A stretch of 64,000 bases of DNA from Spirodela intermedia. Lineage: Eukaryota; Streptophyta; Magnoliopsida; Alismatales; Araceae. The notes beneath the pieces are model-generated. The model was not told the origin of the DNA, did no database searches, and saw nothing but the letters and a program-made list of their open reading frames with translations. Shown here piece by piece: positions 47,001 to 58,500 of the stretch. The position numbers were made by a program, and so were the translations under genes. Within the stretch, counting starts at the first letter, position 1. Each line of letters starts with the position of its first letter. The DNA is taken from NCBI GenBank assembly GCA_902729315.2, contig LR746279.1:2756501-2820500 (forward strand). The letters are read 5' to 3'.

Positions 47001-50000
47001 AGCATAAACATATTGAACTGAGATGAAATTGCTGTACAAACACAAAGATGGCATAGTAATCCTATCAAATTAGCAACAAAGAGACTTTCTCCCAACATAA
47101 TGATGTAGTTCAGAGGGTGACCTACAAAAAGAAATAACCATGCGTACTGAAAATACAACAAAAAATTCAGTAAATATGGTACATTTTGAACTAACCTCAG
47201 AACGGAGATAAGGAACCGACACCGTTGAAAATACAAAACCAGCGATAATGTAATACGATGGAGGTCTTCCCTTAATGTGTGCAGGAATGAGCTTCCTGTT
47301 GGTAGAAAGTTTTATGCTAAACTCATGGACTTTTGACTTGCGAAGAACCTTCACAACAGCATTCTCTCCAGTGTACTTCTGAGAAACAAGATAGCTGAAA
47401 CCAATGCGTTCCCCATGCCTGAAAGGAACTATTATGCCACCATTGAAGCAGTGTAAGTAAAAATCACGCTAGAAATTCTTAAAATACAAGAAAAGCAGAA
47501 AATAATAACCTAATGGATGAGTCCACCAACATTTATTTACCTCAAAAGTCAAGATAGAAAGTGAAATTATGGCAGGTATGTAAATACTCGCAAGAATTAT
47601 TAAATATTTCTTAGTAAAGCAACCTTCTTCGTATAAAATTAACAAGTGAGAGATCAAAAAAATCAAATAACCATGAAATTCAATCATTCGAAAGAAAATC
47701 TACCATAAGGGAATTCGGGACAAAACAACAAACACAAGGGAATATGGAAAAAGCTAATAGAGCACCTTACTTGTTCCATCATTAGCAATGTCAATTCCAT
47801 CAAAACTGAGAATAATATCAGATGGCTTTAAAAACTGAGATTCTGGAGCAGTAGGCTCTATTCTCCTAATACGAACACCCTTCTGATCAGGTCTCATTCC
47901 CATAGCTTTGCGTAGGTCCGGGTTTTCCATCTTCTGCCATTCAATTCCAAGAATCGGAAAGCCTGTGATGGGACGAATACATCATTTGGGAGTGTAATAA
48001 AAGACAAAAGTATAAAGACTGATACCTTTTAAATCAAAAAGAATGAAAAAAAAACTAAATAAGATGCGAATCAACAAAACTTTCAAAGTACCTGTATACT
48101 CCCCTGACTTTTCAAAGTCATGAATGAAGTGTGAAATCACAGGTGTGGGTATAACATAACCTATATTTTCAGCATCTTCATGTTTAAGGGATTGAAACGC
48201 TATACCAACACATTTTCCCTTATCATTGAAAGCAGGGCCACCAGAGTTTCCAGAGTTTATTGCAGCATCGATCTGTCCATTGAAACGTTCAAGTTTGATA
48301 AATAGCTCAGCCAAGATATAAAAGAACAGAAACATTGATCAGCAGACACAATGCAAACGCCAGAATTTATGTAAGAGATACTGTTGATAGAACTTCAACA
48401 TGATAAATTTCAGACCTGCAAGCCAAGTAGCTCAGTGGAGCCATGAACATAGGATAAGATCTCCATGCGTGAAACAACACCACTTGTCACAGAGATTGTG
48501 TCGCCCCCAATTGGATAACCAACAACAGTTACAGCATCTTGGAGTGCGGGCAAAGGACCGAATTCCACAGGTAAAACTCCGTCCCAGAACTCATCATCGC
48601 TAACGGTTAGCAGTGCTAAGCATGAAAACAATTTACTGATGTGAGAAGAAAAGATGCCGTGATCAAGAAATTGGCGAGATAAGAAAATCAAGTAAATAAG
48701 AAGCCCAAATTTTGAATAACACGAACCGGATGACAGACTGAATTTATAAGAGAGAAGTATCCCTGCAGGAATCAATTTTGCACCCAACAGTCATCTTATC
48801 CACCCATACATGAAAGACTCAATACCAGACTCATTACAAGTTTTAGGAACAACGAAACAACACAGAAACAAACGTTAGGAATTCTCCAACATGTGTGTTT
48901 TTATCCGGGCCATTCAATGTTACTTAGCTCAAAAGAATGACATTTTCACAGCCTTTATATAATGTAGGACAACAAACATTCCCAAAAACTATCCACCGAC
49001 TTCGGAGTTATTCATTTCAAAGCCCATTCAGTATTTAGCCAGAAAACCAGCATACTAGTGGTACATGAATAGCTGAACAGCAAGTCAGAATTACATATGA
49101 CAGGAAGTGGCTCCAACAAGGAAACCCCGGACTCCTACAAGCAGGATGTTGAAAAATTTATCTTCGATAGGAGATTCTTCTTTAAAAGACCTAACAACGT
49201 GCATCAAAGATTGGAAATAGGAAACAATGATCTAACTATACAACGTCAGCGTCAGTCACTCCAAATCTGCAAAATACGACAGCCAGTGATCTCCTACAAG
49301 CAGCAGAGGTCCGACACCTCTTTGGCGCCTTTTTTTAATGTAGACGTAATTTTCATGTCCAACAGGTAAAACGTTTCTCCAGATTTTTCATTTCTTTCTA
49401 CACAAGAAGGCGCCAAGAGGATTAGGAAGAGACGCCCACACCCTCGTAAGATTAAATTATGTGGGAGGAATAACCTGATTGCAGATTAGGAGAAGAACAT
49501 GACAAACTTGCAGCAGAAGAAAGAGGAACTTGATCGGCGATAAAAATGAACGATCTTGCTTACCAATATCGCATTCTGTCCCAATGGCCAGAACAGTCGC
49601 GAGGTATTTGGTGTCCGAACCGCGCTTCTTCAGCTTAACCTGCGTGTAGTGCTCGACCGAATGAGCATTAGTCAGGACCCTCCTGCCCCCGATGATGAAC
49701 CCGCTGCTGCTCGAGCTGTACTGTCGTTTGCGCTGCCATGGGAGGGAAAAATTGGGCTCCGTGTGCACGCAGAACACCTTCACCACGGCGTCCATCGAAG
49801 GTACCACCCGCACCACCTGTTCCCACTTCGGCGGCGGCTCAGAGCAGTCGCTGCCATTGTTCGAGACGACTAGCGAGCCACGCAGAGGAGATGAAGGGGC
49901 CTTGGCGGTGTCCCCGGGATTCTTCAACACGGCTCCTCCACGGCGTGGCGCCTTCTTAGGGCGCCCCCTTCCTCTGCCCTGCTTGTGACCGCCACCGGCG

Positions 50001-50188
50001 GCCGCCGCCGATCCCTCCCCCACCGCCGGCGACTTCCGGGGGCGCCCCTGGCGACCCTGTATTGAAGCTCCTGCTTCCCCGGGTTCACCTTCGTCCATGG
50101 GCGAGACGGAGGAGGGAGACGGAGCCGCATTTTGCAGGTCCATGGTGTCGGCCTTCTTGGGCCGCCCCCTCTTTTTCTTCTGCTCCAT
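44097..50188 (-). CDS. DEG9: DEG9, nuclear-type Deg/HtrA serine protease
   Basis: Nine exons on the minus strand: 50188-49564, 48615-48416, 48272-48092, 47962-47771, 47428-47196, 46030-45929, 45796-45746, 45286-45182, 44195-44097. They total 1788 nt (595 aa; Arabidopsis DEG9 is about the same). A basic N terminus with three AT-hook-like cores is followed by the protease domain starting [20 protein letters not shown]. The catalytic triad is His176 (TNAHSVEH), Asp207 (GTECDI) and Ser285 (NSGNSGGP). Two PDZ-type regions follow, with [15 protein letters not shown] and [16 protein letters not shown] blocks. It ends [11 protein letters not shown], as in the Arabidopsis protein. DEG9 is reported in the nucleus/nucleolus, where it regulates the response regulator ARR4. 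The ATG at 50188 is the first in frame; upstream codons to 50323 begin with TTG and sit in the leader beside a CCTAGGG motif. Confidence 0.95.
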
Positions 50189-50312
50189 CCTCTGCACCAC
50201 CCTTCCCGGAGGTGATCCACCTAGGGTTCCGACTTCTGCGACGGCCACCACCACCACCACCCAAGAGGGAAGCCAAGCCGGTAAGGAGGAGAAGCGGCAG
50301 AGTCGCCACCGG

Positions 50313-50455
50313 CAGAGCTTCAAGTAAAGGCATTACCTTTATTTTCTCCTAAACAATAGCAAAAAATAAATTTATCGGGAAAATAATTATATTCACATTC
50401 AATATGCACACCAAAAAAAATTCAGTTTTGAAATAAATGTAGGAGTTTCATGTAC

Positions 50456-50494
<39 letters not shown>

Positions 50495-50611
50495 AACCCA
50501 TCAACACATCAGTCCTTTGTTAGCATACCAAGCCACTGGAAGAGCTTCGAATAAATGTAGTACCTTTATTTCCTCTAAAATAGTTGTAAAAAAAAACAGG
50601 AAAATAATTAC

Positions 50612-50656
<45 letters not shown>

Positions 50657-50905
50657 AACCCATCAACACATCAGTCCCTTGTTAGCATACCAAGCCACTA
50701 GAAGAGCTTCGAATAAATGTAGTACCTTTTTTTTCTCCAAAATAGCTGTATTTTTTTTTCAAGAAAATAATGACATTTACATTCCATATTAACACCTAAA
50801 AAAAATAATAGTCTTCAAATAAATGGAGTTTCATGTCCCTCTCTCTCTCTCTCTCTCTCTCTAAAACCATCAACACATCAGACCCTTGTTGGCATACCAT
50901 TAGGG
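50313..50905. repeat. CT-array-bearing repeat units upstream of DEG9 (about 3 copies)
   Basis: Each unit has AGAGCTTC(G/A)A(A/G)TAAA, then a GTA(G/C)TACCTTT-like run, AAAATAATT(A/G)CATT, a (CT)n array, and CATCAACACATCAG followed by a CTTTGTTAGCATACCA-like run. AGCTTC anchors lie at 50316, 50543 and 50705. CATCAACACATCAG anchors lie at 50499, 50661 and 50868. CT arrays are at 50459-50493, 50620-50655 and 50838-50862. The central period is 162 nt. The first, most diverged copy overlaps the DEG9 leader. Confidence 0.85.
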
Positions 50906-51790
50906 CATTGGCTTGTTATTATATTGTTTCCTTGTAAATATGGAACTAAAAAGTAACATCTTAGTCCCCATTAAATCCTTCTACTCAAGAAGCCCAAATA
51001 TTTCCAATTTTGGGTCCTCAAACTCAACTAAAAATGACAAAAATAACTCATTAAATTTTAACCTTTTAAAGCTTAAAGTCAAGACCACAACACTTACCAC
51101 TTGGTTGTTTGTATGGCCACTTCTGTCTCTCTAAAATCCTCTCTTTTCCTTGTGTCAATGTATGACTCAATATGGAATAGTGTACTTAAATCCTTTCATG
51201 GCTAGTGGTCAAAAGTTGTTTTGACAACTGCCCAATTTGACTTTATATGGTCAATGGCACATGCCCTCTAAAATACTTGACATCATGCAAAGTCTTCTTA
51301 TGCATGTATTATATGATTTCACATTCCCCATGGTTCATACACAATGTTGTAGGCTAGAAATTTATTCATGTTTTAGGAATGTGGGCCAATCAAGTTAGAT
51401 CTTGACAAGGCCCATGTTAGGCATGTTATACCTCAAGAAGCAATGTTAATAAATGAAAAAAATTAATGGGCTTGAAATTATAATTATATTAATATTGGGT
51501 AGATGTAATAATTATAGTTGTTATTTTTCCCTAATTTTTAATTAGTGTAAAAATTAGTTCGAAATATCTCGTTCATATATTTATTGTTTCTCAAACGCAT
51601 AGAGTTGGGGGTGCGTGTCGAGTTTTTGAAGTTACTGAAGGTGGTTCGAGGAGTTGTTGAGATTAGATTACGTGTCGAATGGCTAGTGGCTTGCACGAGA
51701 TGAACTGCGAGTCTGTTTGTACTGGATGGCCACTCCTAACTGCGACAATGTCTCTCTCGCCTCTCTCTCTCTCTCCCTCTCTCCCTCCCT

Positions 51791-51822
<32 letters not shown>

Positions 51823-52592
51823 TTCAGGCATCTCTCCCATCATATATTTGTTCTCTATCCGCCCCTCTTCCTCGTCGACACGGATCGTCTGGAAGGGCGC
51901 CATCGGCGACTGCAAAACCCTCGTCCCCACAATCGGCAGGCGCGAGCTCTTGGATGCGCCGTCACTGCCTGACGGCAGTGCCACGAATCTGTCGGCGGTA
52001 ACACAGGCTTTACCTCGTCACAGTCCCCTCCTGCTCTCTCCCAAATTTCCGAGCGACGGGTGCATTCCTGGACCTATTTTGATTGGGAATACGGATCTTT
52101 CTGTGAAATTTCTCTTTGGGATCGCGTCCAGTCGATCTGTGGGTTGGTTCTCGGAGGAATTAGGGTGTCTCGGAGGCTTTGGGGGGAGCGGTGGGTTGTC
52201 AAGTTCGGCGGAGGAGAACTGGGGTCGATTCTGCTGGGTTTTATTTCAATTTTTTGTTGTTTCTGTACAGAAGACTGTAAGAAGTTAGTGATTGGGTCAT
52301 TCTTGTTACCTAGGTACTAGTTTCTTTTCGATCATTTTAGGTGGCGCCATATTTTCCCCCGACTATATAGGAGATATGCTTTTCCAGAAAAGTAGAAATC
52401 TGGCGACATCCCCATGATGAGGTGAATGCTTCGCTTTTGTGCTCAAGGGAGGAAGACCAGATTTTCACTGGGAGGTCATATATGGTGTAATCTGTTCTCC
52501 TTGAGAAGAGGAGAGGAGCCAGAAAAGGGTTGAGAAAAAGGTGAGAGCAGAAAATTTGGGACGGCCCATTTCAGTAACAGTGTTAGCCCTGC
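50906..52592 (+). promoter_or_regulatory. Promoter and long leader of the nucleotidyltransferase gene
   Basis: AT-rich DNA to about 51660 holds no gene. From 51679 the sequence is GC-richer with a CT/CCCT-rich array (51756-51822). Several ATGs (51679, 51717, 51848, 52060) open out-of-frame ORFs of 80-146 codons before the real start at 52593. They have low-complexity or unrelated sequence and are best seen as leader or 5'UTR intron. CT arrays in plant leaders can bind GAGA-binding BBR/BPC proteins. Confidence 0.4.
51756..51822 (+). repeat. CT/CCCT-rich simple repeat in the nucleotidyltransferase leader
   Basis: Interrupted CT and CCCT runs (CTCTCTCCCTCCCTCC...) about 800 nt upstream of the start codon. 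Confidence 0.9.
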
Positions 52593-55500
52593 ATGGGCAA
52601 CCAGGATGTATGGGAAGATCAGCATCACTCACTGCTGAATGGTCTCTTGTCCAATGAAGTAGCCAGTGTGACCAGGGTCCTCGACGCAGATAGATGGTCT
52701 TTGGCTGAAGCAAGGACTGGTGAGTTGATAAAGTGCATCCAACCAAATCCACACTCGGAGGATCGTAGAAACGCGGTTGTAAATTATGTTCAACGGTTAA
52801 TCGCAAAGTGTATCTCCTGTCAGGTGGGCTAACTTACTATCTCATGTGGTTGCTTTACTATTACAGCCAGTCTCACCATGGAGCTCCCATGTACGGTTGT
52901 AATTGAAAGCCTGTTTTAAAAACCAACCTTCTAATTGCTGGTGTTCAACCTTTTAAGTTCACTAGGTGTATAATAATTTGGTGGCAAAGTCAATTGCAAG
53001 AATGTAAAATAGAACTATTAATCTTTTGGAAAATTTTCACCATCTTCTGTCTTAGCTCAATGGAATTTTGTGTGGTAGAATTGATGCATGACGAGTTAGC
53101 TTGCAGTTCTACATTTTTCAAGCATTTTCTTTCTTTCCTCGTGCTTTGAAATTTCGTCTAAACTTCAAGCTTTCATATAATTTTATTTCTTTCCTTACTT
53201 CCTATGATTTCTGGATGTCCTTCTCTTCCACGTCTGCAGTGGTTATGGAGTACATTAGTGAAAGTATTCAATCACCTCATTATGCATGCATATGTGTTAT
53301 GGAGTTAATTTCTATTATCCAACTGCTGTAGGGGGGTTTTTTTATACAACTGCTGAGCTGCCTTGATTCATTACCTAGTACGTTGTAGGGGGGTGCCAAA
53401 TCAAATGGTCGGTAAACTTTGTGAAGTCCCTGGATATTCTGTTATGTCATTACTTTAGGATGACATTGATGATGATTTTTTTTGGTCTATTTTGGGTTGG
53501 TATCCCCAAAGGTGGAGTGGTATGCTGATACTTTTCTTCATTTCTATGCTGTATTTTGGCATTTATCTTCTCATCACATTGAATGGTTGTTTATCTTTTA
53601 TTGGGAGATGGATCATACCAGCTTAGTATCTGTCCCTGTTCTTTTGGCTGAATTTGTACTTCTGCTTATTGAGTATTTTGCCTTTCTCCATTGAAAGTAG
53701 TGAAATACAACTGCCATATATCTAAGGAAGTTCGTGCCATAAATCTTAGCTGGCAAGTTATTTGGTTGAGATACCTACTTATCAGTAATAGAACTGCCTA
53801 GTTTTACACGCAGGATGAAAATAGTGAAGTCACGTAAGTTTGACCCCTGAAGACAATGTTACGAAGCATAAATTTTTCTTTGTCACTGAACACTATTATG
53901 GATATTTCTTCCTTGTCTTATGGGTTGTTTTCATGGTGATGGTTCTTGTCAGGTCTTCACATTTGGTTCAGTGCCTCTGAAGACTTATTTACCTGATGGG
54001 GATATTGACATGTCAGCTTTCAGCAATAATCTAAATTTGAAGGACACATGGGCTAGTGAGGTTCGAGATATGTTGGAGAATGAAGAAAAAAGTGAAAATG
54101 CCGAATTTCGTGTGAAAGAAGTTCAGTATATTCAGGCAGAAGTACGTAATATCATGAGAAAGCAACAGATAATTTCGTAGAATATTTTTATAATTTCCAG
54201 AATTCTATGTTATGTTTTCTGTATGATTCTTCTCTGATGTCTACGTTAGTTAGGACTTTTTTTTCCATTTTATTTCTTTCTTATTCAGTATCTAACAGGT
54301 TGCTGTTCTTAAATTGTTCCGTAATAGACCAGAGTTTTTTTTATCACGCACTCTTTAACAGTTTAGGCGTAATTTCTGTCCTCTTGTAGGTTTCTTCATA
54401 TCTTGGTCTGTTGAGGCTGATACTGGACATGTGCTGTGACCCATGATCGCTTATTTAGGCATCTAAATCACTTTAGTGAAAACTACTCCCTTTTGTCGTA
54501 AACAAGGACCCTGCATAAATGTATCTCACTCATTCTTTTTTCACTCAAATCTATCCTGCATTGTCTACACTTGTGCCATCAGCCAAGGATCTACCTTTTG
54601 TAAAATTTATTTGATCCCAGGCAATATGTTGAATGCCTATAGTCTTTCTCATAAACTAAATATGACTCGAATCAACAAAAATAGAGCATAGTGCCCTTTG
54701 TTACACGATGGCAGAGTGTAGTGCCCTTAGTTACATACTTCGTAACGTTTTTGAGTGTTATATCTCGTCTTTGGATATAAATATTCTCTTACGGGTGGTG
54801 GCATAGCTTTCTAGATTCTATCAGATGACAACGCATTATTCTAGACAAGGTATTTGGCCGCATGGGCAGCATGCCTACAATGGTGCTTCAGTTGGTCACC
54901 TTGGGATAATGGTGCCCTTGTTTGTTGCCTAGAGTCCATCACTTGAAACCTTCTCTGATAGTATGTATGCATTTAGGGGTGATCACTTAATGACCCAAGT
55001 CTAGAAGATGCTCAATAGTTGTGAAAAGTGACAGGTCAATACAAATAATATTGATAAATATATGCTGGCTGAATTGTCGAAAATAAGGTTAAAGATTATA
55101 TATCTTTTGAGCACTTTGTCTTCTTTGAGTTTTGTGCATATAGTTATGGAATTTATTGGTTTCACAATGGAGCACCCAGCATTTTTTGTACGATCTACTC
55201 TCTTTCATTTCAGGTCATATTGAGATGCATATGGAAACATCCATGTATACATCCCTCCACACAGCAAGAGTTGACCATGTTGTATAAACAGGCCCTCATA
55301 CAACAAGGGATGATGCATTCTGTTTTCATGCAGACGTTTTCAAGTTAGCACATGAGCTTGCTGTAGATTTATCCATTTTACAAATTACATTCATACGTCA
55401 TTTTCATGTTTTGTATGGAAGATCTGAGTTCTCTAAGCTAAAATTTTAAAATTATGAAACATTTGTATCCTCAGTGAAGATGATTCGGTGATGAAAATGG

Positions 55501-58500
55501 GTATCTCTAAGCACGCTTGAAGCTTTAGAAGAGCAGCTCAAGGGTATTTTAGGATACTGAACATTGAAGATGCACCCTAAAGATTGTCCTTGAGGGATAT
55601 TTAGGGTATCTGACCTACTTGTTCAGGTTTATGGTAGGACCCTGGTTCTAGACAAGAGCAGACAACAGACATATGGAAATAGAAAAGGGATAAAGATTAA
55701 CTGTAGGAAATATAGCTGGGCCCTGAAGAACCATAGAGTGTTGAGGACGTTCGAGAGTTCCCCTCCTCTCCTTCAGCCACGGCTGCCCTAGAATATTCCT
55801 CGATGCCTCCTTCCCCTCTACAACCTGAGCCCTAATACCTCTTTTCCTTGTGCAGGGAAAAGACCTAGCTGCCCCTCATTAAGTCCTCACTTGAAGGGAT
55901 TGTTTGGTCCCTTCAAGAGGTGGTACTAGGCCCTTCGGGCCGCTCTTCTTGGCTGATAGTAGTTAGGCCCACTGGGGCCTAGCGGTTTATTGTTAGAAGT
56001 TTAGATGATGCGTTTGTCACATCTACTGTGGAGGGCTTATGCAGGTTTCAAGTATGTCAGTCATGGAGAAAAGTAATGTTCCAAGTTTTAATGTATTCGA
56101 CCGAGTTTTTGTCGTTATTTTCATGAAGAAGTTGCTTAGCATTGACGTGCCTTCCTACTAACATTACAAAGTCTTTCAAGATGTTCTTCTAATATGTCTT
56201 CTGTATGTGATCTTTCTTTTCGTTTTGATGACTTGACAGCCGATTGGACTAATTTTTGTTTTATCATTGTTTCTTGATATGGTTTCGAATGATACTGAAC
56301 TTAGTTATGCAGCCCGTTTCTTAAAAATATCTTGGTTGTCTTACTATTACAGACGAAAATCGGCTCGTTTCTAATTTACCCTTGGTCCAATGCAGGTGAA
56401 GATTATAAAATGTCTTGTTGAAAACATTGTCGTGGATATATCGTTTAATCAACTTGGTGGACTGTGCACCCTTTGTTTCCTTGAAGAGGTGATTTTTTTT
56501 TTGTTGTGCCACAATTGTTTGCAGATCAACCTTCAACTTGTCAAAATATTACTTGCCCCTGCTCTTTACGCTTACCAAGAATCTTGTTGCACAGATTGAC
56601 CAGTTTATAAGCCACGATCATCTATTCAAACGGAGCATTATACTAATAAAGGCGTGGTGCTATTATGAGAGCCGTATTCTTGGTGCACATCATGGACTTA
56701 TTTCAACCTATGCTCTGGAGATATTGGTGCTTTATATCTTTCATGTATTCAACAATTCCTTTACTGGACCACTTGAGGTGACGTCTGAACAAGGATCAAT
56801 GTTTTCGTCAAAATTAGTATTATTACCACTGTAACTGAATATCTATCCTTTATCATTCTTCTGTAGGTTCTTTATCGTTTCTTGGAATTCTTCAGTAATT
56901 TTGACTGGGATAACTTTTGTGTTAGCCTCTGGGGCCCAGTCCCTGTTAGTTCACTACCGGATGTCTCAGGTATCAATTTTGTACATTCTTGCCTAGCCTT
57001 TTTTTGTTAAAACAGTTTGCTGACTCATCAGATGTTTGAATTCAATTTTTTCTCGTTTTTGCTTTTTGATGTCATACAGCGGAACCTCCTCGGAAGGATA
57101 CTGGTGAATTATTACTCAACGAACAGTTCCTTGACAATTGTAGTTCAAGGTATTCTGTTTTTCCAGGCGGCCAGGAAAATCAGGGGCAGCCTTTCGTTTC
57201 AAAGTTCTTTAATGTTATTGATCCTTTGCGTACGAATAACAACCTCGGGCGCAGCGTCAGTAAAGGTATTTTGATTCTTCCTTGAAATAAGTATTTTGTT
57301 TAACAGTCTGTTTTGCCTGATATCTTCATTTTCACCTTGTTTATTTGAGGATGCTTATCTGTTTATTCTATTGTTTCTTGGTTTATGTATTTGGTGGAGG
57401 TCATTAGGTAGAACCCAGACTTTGTCAAGTTAATAAATGAAATGGGAGCTTTGTTTCTTGTTGGAGTAGCTTTTCTTGGTGAAGCAAAATAATATTCAAA
57501 TGCTCACCTGAAGCATGTAAAACAACTTCTAATTTTGTGTTGGTTATCTTTTTATTTACATCTGAAAGGACGCCATTTTTGTCGGCACTTTCTGATTGGG
57601 AATGCAGGGCCCTTTGAATAGGGGGAACCGGAATACAACAGAGGATCACAGGGGAAAAAACTCACCTGTGCTGCATAGCACCAATGCCAGTGACTTGAGC
57701 TTCACAACTACTAGTTCCCTCTACCCAAACCTTATTCTCTTCCTGGCCAGCCTGGGGGCCCAAAAAGGGGTGGCATTGAGGATTGGGCATGCGCTGTGTT
57801 TAGACTAGTAGCTTTGTTGAAAAATTTAATTGTAAAGCTTCATTGTATCCACACATTTTTTTAAGAAAAATCTATTATCCAGATCTGAGTGTGTTTGTTG
57901 AAGGCATTTTGATCTAAAAGTATACTGTATTCAACACTATTTCATTAAAAAAAATTATGTATGTACTTTACAAAATCTTATGTTGTTCAAAGATGGTCTT
58001 TTCAGATGATCATTCCTGATCCTGTTAAGACACAATCTAGAGGGTTATCTGACTTTGACTTCGACTTGCACTGTTTTTTTAATTTGATCCGATTTAAGAT
58101 TGAGTCAGTTCAGTCCAACTTGAATTGTTAGATGCCTAGGCATAAGCCCTAAGATGCCTGAGAATTTCTAAGAGAGTTCCAACTCAGTTAATTCTCCAAA
58201 GAGTCGAATGAGTTATATGTGTCGAGCTGAATTGATCACATTTTGACTAGATATGTCTCATTATCTAGTTGATGTCCACATCTGATTGTGTAAATCTTTG
58301 TCAAGGTACCTTTGCCACTTGATTATTTTATTGTATGAGTGATTCCATCATGTAACCTCTCATCTCCATGCATATCATTTACACATTGAGTTGCTTTTTT
58401 TGGGTGATGGATATTTTAGTCTCCGGGCCTGGCAGGCGCTGAACCATTATTTGTCAGTTAACAAAGTTACTCATTAGTGGTTTCCCTCCATACTCCTGAA

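Noticed and set aside
50189-50323. 45-residue N-terminal extension of DEG9 with a hydrophobic stretch
   Set aside because: The first codon is TTG. No in-frame ATG precedes 50188, and the segment overlaps leader repeats. A signal peptide would also contradict nuclear targeting.
51679-52288. Overlapping ORFs of 94-146 codons before the nucleotidyltransferase start
   Set aside because: They translate a CT/CCCT repeat and leader DNA in other frames, with no similarity to anything known. They may be uORFs but not genes.
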